Shown piece after piece: positions 58,122 through 64,000 of a stretch of DNA of 64,000 nt. The stretch is from contig JAFLVD010000008.1 in NCBI GenBank assembly GCA_022508485.1, forward strand, positions 1 through 64,000. The letters are read 5' to 3'. Both the position numbers and the translations under genes were made by a program. This DNA comes from Clostridiales bacterium (GTDB taxonomy: Bacteria > Bacillota > Clostridia > Christensenellales > Pumilibacteraceae). Under the pieces are notes generated by a model. The model saw nothing but the letters and a program-made list of their open reading frames with translations. It searched no databases and was not told the DNA's origin. Each line of letters starts with the position of its first letter. Position 1 is the first letter of the stretch.

Positions 58122-59078
58122 TTATTTATCCGCTTTACATTCGGCTGCTATTTTTATCAGCTTGTCGAACCTATGCTTTAATCCCGACTTACTTATACCC
58201 AGCTCTTTTGCGACCGCGCCTATCGAAGCTTGCGGAGAAGCGCGCCTTGCGACCGCCGCCTCGCGAAGCTTTTCGTCCAGCCCGTCTAACCCTATCGATT
58301 TTTCGATAACCGCTATCGCATCGCCCACGCTTACCGACGCGTCCACCGTCCTCGACATGTTGGCAAGCTCAAAGTTAAGCCGACGGTTTATATCGCCTTT
58401 TACCGCGTACGTTGCGGCGGCGGCGTTCATATCGAGCACAGTCCTATCCGCGCCGATAAGCGCAAGGCAATCGCTCACGTCGCTTATATACTTAACGTAC
58501 ACGACGTACTTTCCGCCGCGCCGTGTAAGGTGCGCGTAAATGTTGTATTTAGAGAGAAGCGCCAAAAAGTCGTTGGCTAAATCCTCCGCGTAAAACGCGA
58601 ACTCGATATGGTACCCGGCGCTTTTTTTGTCAGTCTGCGCGCTGTCCGCGCTCGGCACCGACACGCTTCCGCAGCCGAGAAACACGCCGCGCGCATAGCA
58701 CGGCAGCGATTTGATTTTATCCGAAATACCGATAACGTCGAAAACGTTGTTGCCGTTTATAATATAAAGCGCTTTTAAAAGCTTTTCCCCTTCCGCATAA
58801 AGCAGCGAGTTGTTGTCGATTTTAAACGTGTCGCGCGGATCGTCGTCGTCCTTACGCGGCGGCGTGGGCGCTATCGAAAAAAGCTCTTTTACAAGCGAGG
58901 AGATATACTCGGATATAAACTGATTCTGACAGTCGAGAAGAAGCCCGAACCCGTCGTCCACCCCTTTTTTGTACAGCGAAAAAGTAACGCGGACAAAGCC
59001 GGAAAGTATTGCCGTTTTTTCGTCTACGTTTTTTGCGCGCTTTTCGGCAATCTCTTTTTTTACGTCCAATCCCGTCAA
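58122..59078 (-). CDS. whiA: WhiA-type sporulation/division regulator
   Basis: 318 residues. N-terminal LAGLIDADG-like domain without nuclease residues (CYARGVFLGCGSVSVPSADSAQTDKKSAGYHIEF). The C-terminal HTH (RRLNFELANMSRTVDASV, then LREAAVARRASPQASIGAVAKELGISKSGLKHRFDKL) is diagnostic. The start is a TTG, either 59078 or 59069; neither has an ideal ribosome site. In most Clostridia whiA follows rapZ and yvcK; here a PHP gene precedes it by only 41 bases. Confidence 0.95.
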   Translation of the reverse strand: MTGLDVKKEIAEKRAKNVDEKTAILSGFVRVTFSLYKKGVDDGFGLLLDCQNQFISEYISSLVKELFSIAPTPPRKDDDDPRDTFKIDNNSLLYAEGEKLLKALYIINGNNVFDVIGISDKIKSLPCYARGVFLGCGSVSVPSADSAQTDKKSAGYHIEFAFYAEDLANDFLALLSKYNIYAHLTRRGGKYVVYVKYISDVSDCLALIGADRTVLDMNAAAATYAVKGDINRRLNFELANMSRTVDASVSVGDAIAVIEKSIGLDGLDEKLREAAVARRASPQASIGAVAKELGISKSGLKHRFDKLIKIAAECKADK

Positions 59079-59119
59079 TTTACTCTATTTGTCCCCTTAT
59101 TATCGCTCGAATATTTTTA

Positions 59120-59944
59120 TTAGGCTTGTCCGTCGCCGTTTTCTTTGCGTTCGGACGAATACTGTTCATTGAACCGCGCTACCGCGTCGGCGTAGTTTTT
59201 GGATCTGAATGCCGGGAACCTTTCCCAGTTGTGAATAAGCTCGAAAGGAATGTGTAAGCGGTTTATAACTTCCAGGATTTTATCCATGTTGCCGACCGCT
59301 TCGGGTCGGTGCGCATCGGAGTTAACCACAAACAGCACGCCCTCTTCGCACATTTTTTCAAGCTCTTCGTCCGTTATCGTAAGATTCTTGTTATTAAGCT
59401 CGATATAAGTGCCCTTTTGCTTTGCGTACTTGGCTACCGTAATCGCGTCCGCGCGAATATCTCTGTTAATATGCCCGATAAAGTCGATATCGTAGTTATC
59501 TATGAGTTTTAGGTAAGCGTCGGTGTTTTTGGCAATCAGCTTTTTGGGCGATTTGGAACGAAGCCCCGAAAACAAGTTTCGTATCTGGAATGAAAATTCC
59601 TGACCGAAGCTCGGCGCCTTTGCCGCTCTGTGGTATCCGCCCTGAATGATGTCGAGCATACCTATATATTCGGGCGGAACGTCGAGCGTACCGCGGAACG
59701 AGTTAAAGTTGTTTTCTATTCCGGCAAGCACGTGCACGCCGGTCTCTTTTGTCGCGGCCTTGCAATCTTCCAAAAATCGGGGAAACTCTTTCTTTTTTAT
59801 ACCCAAACACAGATGCTTTAACCCGTGGTCGGTTATAGCAACCTGTTTTAAACCTACGTCTTTGGCAACGCGCGCGTTATCCATAACACTGCCCTTGCCG
59901 TGGCTGTAAGTCGTATGCGTATGGTAGTCGCCCCAAAAAGCCAT
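59120..59944 (-). CDS. PHP-domain phosphoesterase (YcdX-like)
   Basis: 274 residues. The first PHP motif is GDYHTHTTYSHGKGS and the second AITDHGLKH; later histidines appear in IDFIGHINRD and VVNSDAHRPEAVGN. This is the trinuclear-metal PHP pattern of YcdX/YtvA-like phosphatases and of histidinol-phosphatase-like proteins. Starts exactly at the murB stop codon (TAA-ATG), so the two are translated together. The clustered position with murB is common in Clostridia, but the substrate is not known. Confidence 0.9.
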   Translation of the reverse strand: MAFWGDYHTHTTYSHGKGSVMDNARVAKDVGLKQVAITDHGLKHLCLGIKKKEFPRFLEDCKAATKETGVHVLAGIENNFNSFRGTLDVPPEYIGMLDIIQGGYHRAAKAPSFGQEFSFQIRNLFSGLRSKSPKKLIAKNTDAYLKLIDNYDIDFIGHINRDIRADAITVAKYAKQKGTYIELNNKNLTITDEELEKMCEEGVLFVVNSDAHRPEAVGNMDKILEVINRLHIPFELIHNWERFPAFRSKNYADAVARFNEQYSSERKENGDGQA

Positions 59945-60763
59945 TTAATCGAATTCTCCGATATAAATAATTTCTTCTTCCGCTCGAATGTTATACTCGA
60001 GCAACCTTTTCTTTACGACGTTTATTATCGAAACTACGTCGCGCGCGGTCGCACCGCCGAGGTTTACTATGATGTTGGCGTGCTTGTCGGATATTTGAGC
60101 GCCTCCGACGCGGTACCCCTTTAAGCCGGCGTCGTCGATAACCTTAGCTATCTTAATGCCCTCGGGATTTTTAAACACCGACCCGGCGCTTCTACCCTTA
60201 GGCTGGGAGGCCGCCCTTAGCGCCGAATACGAGCGGCATCTGTTTTTTACTGCGGACGGTTTATCCGCGGTTAACAGAAAGCATGCCGATATCACGGTCA
60301 TATCGTTTGTAACGGCGCTCGACCTATACGAAAAACCAAGCTCGCCGTTGCTTAGCCGAACGACCCTTCTATCTACCGAAACGTCCGCATAAACAAGCCG
60401 TTCCGAAACGGTGTGGGAAAACGCGCCGGCATTCATGACGACCGCGCCGCCCACCGTACCCGGTATTCCGCACGCCCACTCAAGCCCGGACAGCCCTTCC
60501 TCGGCGAGGAAGGCGCAAAGCGCCGGCAGCGTCGTTCCAGATCCGCAGGTAACGATAGGTCCGTCGCGAAGGAAAGAGCAATACCTGTTAATTACGACCG
60601 TGCCGTCGTAGCCGCCGTCGGATACGAGCACGTTGGACCCGTTGCCCAGCACGAGAGCTTCACCAGAAAAATCGATAAGCTCTTCCGCCGATTTTGCAAC
60701 GATTAGCCGCTTTGCGTCGCCGCCTATTCCAAGCGAAGTGTACGCGCTTAGTGTTCGACTCAT
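59945..60763 (-). CDS. murB: UDP-N-acetylenolpyruvoylglucosamine reductase
   Basis: 272 residues, type II (short) MurB, slightly under the usual 295-305. Makes UDP-MurNAc for peptidoglycan. The FAD-binding segment ALVLGNGSNVLVSDGGYDG, then WACGIPGTVGGAVVMNAGA, the catalytic serine in KGRSAGSVFKNP, and the C-terminal KHANIIVNLGGATARDV. N-terminus begins TSLGIGGDAK, shorter than most. Directly abuts the PHP gene. Confidence 0.96.
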   Translation of the reverse strand: MSRTLSAYTSLGIGGDAKRLIVAKSAEELIDFSGEALVLGNGSNVLVSDGGYDGTVVINRYCSFLRDGPIVTCGSGTTLPALCAFLAEEGLSGLEWACGIPGTVGGAVVMNAGAFSHTVSERLVYADVSVDRRVVRLSNGELGFSYRSSAVTNDMTVISACFLLTADKPSAVKNRCRSYSALRAASQPKGRSAGSVFKNPEGIKIAKVIDDAGLKGYRVGGAQISDKHANIIVNLGGATARDVVSIINVVKKRLLEYNIRAEEEIIYIGEFD

Positions 60764-60864
60764 ATATTGTACTCCGTTTTAAAAAAAAATTCAATTGTTT
60801 TTAACGACCTTTAACACAAAGAAAATACTATTTTCGAGAAGTATGTATAAAATCCGTAAAAATA

Positions 60865-60893
60865 TTGCAAAAAGCATGTACATATGTTATAAT
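60865..60893 (+). promoter_or_regulatory. Promoter ending 8 bases before the Fic-like start codon
   Basis: TTGCAA (60865-60870), 17 bases, TATAAT (60888-60893). Transcription would begin at about 60899-60901, that is at the ATG itself. Confidence 0.8.
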
Positions 60894-60900
60894 GTAAGGT

Positions 60901-61872
60901 ATGGAATTGTACGAAGCCAACAGAATACTGCGTTCCGTAAAGGCGGCGATTTGCGCAGACGGCGTTAAGCTTCCCTCGTCTGCCGAGACGGACGGGCTTA
61001 TGATGCTGCTCGATAAGCTCGACTGCGAAAAGTTCCTCACGGGAAAGATTAAGCATGCGCAGGGCTACCCCGTAGGGTCCGCCGCATATAACCGCGCGTA
61101 TAGTTCCATTGCGTTTTTCCGCGCACTCTTCGCTCTTAAAAACGGCATTTCCGACCCCGTAACCTCGATATCGGTCATGCTGCTTCACAAGTCCGTTTGC
61201 GGCGACCTCGACCCCGAGGCAGGAAAGCCGCGCACGACCGACGCGTTTACAGGCGGAAGCGCGCACACCGACGCAAAGTATATCGCAGGCTCGCTTAAAG
61301 CTATCGTTACCAAAATGAACGAAATAGAAAGCGCGCCCGTTATCGGCAAGGACGATTTTGCCGGTTATTTAACCCATTATATGCGCGAGCTTATCATAAT
61401 GCACCCGTTCGAGCGCGGTTCGGAATTTACCGTTCGGCTGTTTATTATGCTGTTTTGCAAGCTTAAAGGCTTTACGCTCTGCTACTACCGCACTTCCCCC
61501 GGTCAGATAAAAGCGGCGGAGGACGACGCGTTCTTTTCGGACGACATAACGCCGCTGTATAAAATTCTGTTTAACTGCCTGTCCTACGAGAGTACGACCG
61601 TAAGCGAACCCAAAAAGCCACGCACGCCCAAAACGCGGCGCGAGGTGTTAAGCAAAGCGCAAAAGGTTCGCCCGGGCGACACCGGCGAACAGCAGATAGA
61701 TAATGTAAAAGCAAAGGCATTCGAGGACAAGCAAACGGAAAATCCGTCCAACGACGACATTCTGCGCCGCGCGATTAAGCTTCAGCAAAAAATATCAAAG
61801 CTCAACGAACAGCTGACCGAGCTTATGAACCAGTCTACTTCTAACGATTCCAAAAATAAACAAAAAGATTAA
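60901..61872 (+). CDS. Fic-fold protein with degenerate active-site motif
   Basis: 323 residues. Residues 60-200 resemble a Fic domain: LHKSVCGDLDPEAGKPRTTD (compare the usual G-x-x-R segment) and a helix ending MRELIIMHPFERGSEFTVRLFIMLFCKLKGF. The Fic core HPFx(D/E)GNGRxxR appears as HPFERGSEFTVR (168-179): the first His, Phe, Gly and last Arg remain, but the acidic residue, Asn, Gly and first Arg are lost. AMP transfer seems unlikely. Residues 205-323 are a charged, probably coiled-coil tail (RRAIKLQQKISKLNEQLTELMNQ). Divergent from murB. Function unknown. Confidence 0.72.
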   Translation: MELYEANRILRSVKAAICADGVKLPSSAETDGLMMLLDKLDCEKFLTGKIKHAQGYPVGSAAYNRAYSSIAFFRALFALKNGISDPVTSISVMLLHKSVCGDLDPEAGKPRTTDAFTGGSAHTDAKYIAGSLKAIVTKMNEIESAPVIGKDDFAGYLTHYMRELIIMHPFERGSEFTVRLFIMLFCKLKGFTLCYYRTSPGQIKAAEDDAFFSDDITPLYKILFNCLSYESTTVSEPKKPRTPKTRREVLSKAQKVRPGDTGEQQIDNVKAKAFEDKQTENPSNDDILRRAIKLQQKISKLNEQLTELMNQSTSNDSKNKQKD

Positions 61873-61898
61873 AAGCTCTCGAACCCGAGAGCTTTTTA
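61871..61898 (+). terminator. Terminator after the Fic-like gene
   Basis: AAAAGCTCTCG (61871-61881), loop AACC, CGAGAGCTTTT (61886-61896), perfect 11-bp stem with T run. Confidence 0.92.
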
Positions 61899-62000
61899 CT
61901 GCCTAAAATATATAAAATAAGCGTAATCGACTTTATCTTACACCGTTATAAACTGTACAATAAATTGAAATTAATCTGTCATAATCTTAAAAAACGAATT

Positions 62001-62594
62001 TTATACTTTATTTTCTATTCTTTTTTGCAAATGATATGGACTTGAATATTCATAACCGATAACACAAACATTATCGTCTTTTAATACAAATTTGTTAGTC
62101 ATTAAATACTCTATTGCATCATCTATATTTTTGTAATTGGTTTCGTTAATAAAAAATTGTCTTGTATTGAAATCGTATTTAACAATACGGCGATACGGAT
62201 TTATAGGCTCCATATAAACTTCGAATGAACAATAAATATCGTTTTCAGATAAAATAAAAATCTTTTCGGGAGTGTTTGATGTCATTAAAAATTGCTTTAT
62301 GTCTTCAAGTTTTATAAATTTTTCTTTGTCTCTAAATGACTTTTGTTTGCCGTCTACATTTAAATATATCTTCTTTTTTTGAAGAGGCTCTTTTTCATTC
62401 ATAGTATTAAATATGCCAATTAAGCCGAAAAGCACAATAAATATACTTAGTATTGTCCAACCGGCTCCAAGCAAATTTTGCCATACTACTTTGCTGTTTA
62501 AGAATTTGACTTCGATAATGATTGAAATGATTATCGAGCTCAAACCGATAAGTGCGGAAAGTAAATATAAAGAAAGTTTGCATTTCTTTTTCAT
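62001..62594 (-). CDS. AT-rich orphan membrane protein
   Basis: 197 residues, not recognised. Two membrane helices (residues about 8-30 and 42-65), then a soluble domain of about 130 residues (KIYLNVDGKQKSFRDKEKF, KYDFNTRQFFINETNYKNIDD). Codon use is strikingly AT-rich (many AAA, ATA, TTT) compared with neighbours, and the intergenic DNA on both sides is too, which suggests recent transfer. It sits between the Fic-like gene and hprK and interrupts the usual hprK-murB closeness. Confidence 0.7.
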   Translation of the reverse strand: MKKKCKLSLYLLSALIGLSSIIISIIIEVKFLNSKVVWQNLLGAGWTILSIFIVLFGLIGIFNTMNEKEPLQKKKIYLNVDGKQKSFRDKEKFIKLEDIKQFLMTSNTPEKIFILSENDIYCSFEVYMEPINPYRRIVKYDFNTRQFFINETNYKNIDDAIEYLMTNKFVLKDDNVCVIGYEYSSPYHLQKRIENKV

Positions 62595-62646
62595 TGTTTG
62601 TCAAACCTCTAAATTATTATTTATCGTACAGAACAGTGTGTTTAAG

Positions 62647-63711
62647 TCATTCCTTACGGAACTTAGACCTCAACCTTTCGTTAAGCTCGTCCACCGCTTT
62701 AAAACCGAGGTCGTTAAGTCTGTGCGTTCTTGCCGCCGCCTCGAGTATAACCGCAAGGTTTCTGCCGGGCTTAACCGGTATTACGTACAGCGGCACTTTT
62801 ACCCCGAACATAGAATACGTCTGCTCTTCCGAACCGAGTCTGTCGTAGTTTGCTTTGTCGTTCCACGTTTCGAGGCGAACGACCATGTCTATGCTTTTGG
62901 TAAGCTGAACCGCGCCGGCGCCGTACATCGCCTTGACGTCGATTATGCCTATGCCGCGAAGTTCCATAAAATATCTTATAACGTCGGGACTGGTTCCGTC
63001 CAGTCTGTTTCCTATACGGCGGATAGTTACCGCGTCGTCGGCAACGAGTCGGTGTCCGCGCTCGATAAGTTCAAGCGCGGTTTCGCTTTTACCTATCCCC
63101 GACTCACCCACAACGAGTACGCCCACGCCGTACAAATCCATTAGCACGCCGTGAATGGTTTTTTGGGGCGCGAGAATTTCGTTAAGATAGAGCGACAGCT
63201 TGTTTACGAACATCGTCGTACGAAGCGAGGAACGCAGTAAAACCCTGTTATACTTTTGCGCGGCGTAAATAAGCTCGTCGCAAGGCGCCATTGTCGAGGT
63301 TAAGATTAAGCACGGAATGGGCTGCTTCATAAGCTCTTCGCACGCGGTTTTCCGAGCCTGGTGCATCATCTGCAAAAGGTACGTCGTTTCCATCTCGCCG
63401 AAAACCTGCACCCTTTCCGCCGAAAAATGCTTATAGTATCCGGCAAGCTGAAGTCCCGGCCTATTTATGTTAAACGTGGAAAACTTTATCGTAGTGTTAT
63501 CGCCGCGATACAGCGTTTCGAGTTCCATTGCCGAAGTAAACTCGTCAATGGATATGACCGCTTCCGATTCCTCGATTTCGGCGGAAGCTTTTCCGCTCGG
63601 CGCACCGCTCGCGGCGCCGTCTTTTTCGTCCGCAAGCTTATTATCGCCGTTTTCGATAACATCCGACTTATTTACTTTTTCACCTTGTTTAGAAGCTTTC
63701 TTCTTGGGCAT
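62647..63711 (-). CDS. hprK: HPr kinase/phosphorylase
   Basis: 354 residues; the usual length is about 310-320. Phosphorylates Ser46 of HPr and so drives carbon catabolite control. Walker A is GESGIGKSE (about residue 205), followed by ELIERGHRLVADDAV; the family signature is MELRGIGIIDVKAMYGAGAV. The extra length is a charged, low-complexity N-terminus (KKKASKQGEKVNKSD ... SGAPSGKASAEIEESE) before the normal N-domain starts near 50. ATG 63711 after AGGAGG; the ribosome site overlaps the stop of the HAD gene. Confidence 0.95.
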   Translation of the reverse strand: MPKKKASKQGEKVNKSDVIENGDNKLADEKDGAASGAPSGKASAEIEESEAVISIDEFTSAMELETLYRGDNTTIKFSTFNINRPGLQLAGYYKHFSAERVQVFGEMETTYLLQMMHQARKTACEELMKQPIPCLILTSTMAPCDELIYAAQKYNRVLLRSSLRTTMFVNKLSLYLNEILAPQKTIHGVLMDLYGVGVLVVGESGIGKSETALELIERGHRLVADDAVTIRRIGNRLDGTSPDVIRYFMELRGIGIIDVKAMYGAGAVQLTKSIDMVVRLETWNDKANYDRLGSEEQTYSMFGVKVPLYVIPVKPGRNLAVILEAAARTHRLNDLGFKAVDELNERLRSKFRKE

Positions 63712-63721
63712 AGCCGACCTC

Positions 63722-64000
63722 CTATCCGTTTAACCGCGCGAGAATGTATTCCTCGATTACCTTTGCGACTCCGTCGTCGTTGTTGCTTTCGGCGACGAGG
63801 TCGGCAAGATTGCGGATTGGCTCGCGCGCGTTTGCCATAGCGACGCCCATGCCGGCAACCTTAATCATATCCACGTCGTTAAAACTGTCGCCGAAAACCA
63901 TAACCTCGGACATATCAAGCCCGTAATGCTCTGCAACCGCCTTTACGCCGGTACCCTTGTCCGCGCCGCGCATTAAGCACTCTATCATGGTCGGCTGAAA
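63722..64000 (-). CDS. Cof-type HAD phosphatase, C-terminal part (5' end beyond window)
   Basis: Open to the right edge; 92 codons are visible. They contain the family C-terminal motifs: GADKGTGVKAVAEHYGL (lysine motif III) and VMVFGDSFNDVDMIKVAG (motif IV with Mg-binding aspartates), then VAMANAREPIRNLADLV and SNNDDGVAKVIEEYI. This fits Cof/YidA-like sugar-phosphate phosphatases. The catalytic N-terminal DxDG lies outside. An internal ATG at 63988 is not a real start, because the frame continues upstream. Confidence 0.9.
   Translation of the reverse strand, partial: FQPTMIECLMRGADKGTGVKAVAEHYGLDMSEVMVFGDSFNDVDMIKVAGMGVAMANAREPIRNLADLVAESNNDDGVAKVIEEYILARLNG

Overview
The window looks like a chromosome segment of a spore-forming member of the Bacillota, most likely class Clostridia and plausibly an uncultured gut lineage. 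The clues are a complete gerA-type germinant receptor operon, a YlxY-like sporulation deacetylase relative, a stand-alone Spo0A DNA-binding domain, WhiA, HprK, pyruvate:ferredoxin oxidoreductase, GatCAB, and strong Shine-Dalgarno and TTGACA-17-TATAAT signals. Base composition is moderately GC-rich; positions 61930-62640 are markedly AT-rich. I see no rRNA, tRNA, CRISPR array or transposase. No stretch longer than 300 bases lacks a gene.

1-6780: a polysaccharide-degradation cluster on the minus strand. It holds an XRE repressor with two perfect operator palindromes, a GH5 lipoprotein, a LytTR response regulator without a kinase, and a membrane-anchored GH3 enzyme whose two GH3 domains are in reversed order and which runs off the left edge. 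6918-25636: a long, almost wholly minus-strand housekeeping run (rpsO, pnp, ylxY-like, M16 peptidase, dUTPase, ftsK/spoIIIE, rimO, pgsA, cinA, recA, ruvA, ruvB, queA, tgt, YgjP-like metallopeptidase, ruvC). It resembles the B. subtilis rpsO-pnpA-ylxY-mlpA...spoIIIE...pgsA-cinA-recA order. A YafQ/DinJ toxin-antitoxin pair and a hairpin repeat are inserted between queA and tgt.

25822-38854: argG-argH, a stand-alone Spo0A C-terminal domain gene, rpsU, the gerA operon, gatCAB-icd and a dGTPase-like gene. 38986-48713: an ArsR-like regulator, PFOR, then a more accessory stretch (flavoprotein, MATE exporter, LysR regulator, an XRE protein with a strict five-residue glycine repeat, a zinc-ribbon acidic protein, a small membrane protein). 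48806-54152: central glycolysis (gap, fba, pfkA) with an M29 aminopeptidase and a YcxB-like membrane protein. 54286-64000: dnaE, whiA, a PHP protein, murB, a degenerate Fic-like protein, an AT-rich orphan membrane gene, hprK and a HAD hydrolase cut by the right edge.

The most unusual signals are: (i) a 26-bp sequence repeated exactly, 43 kb apart, at the tip of a larger imperfect hairpin, downstream of queA and of fba, with one compensatory base-pair change in the stem; (ii) a permuted GH3 enzyme with two membrane segments and a C-terminal zinc-ribbon; (iii) an XRE protein with twenty consecutive glycines at exact spacing of five; (iv) a Fic-fold protein with a destroyed active-site motif; and (v) a whiA-PHP-murB block lacking the rapZ and yvcK genes commonly found there. 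Several genes appear to use TTG starts, and two have a -10 box so close to the start codon that leaderless transcripts are possible.
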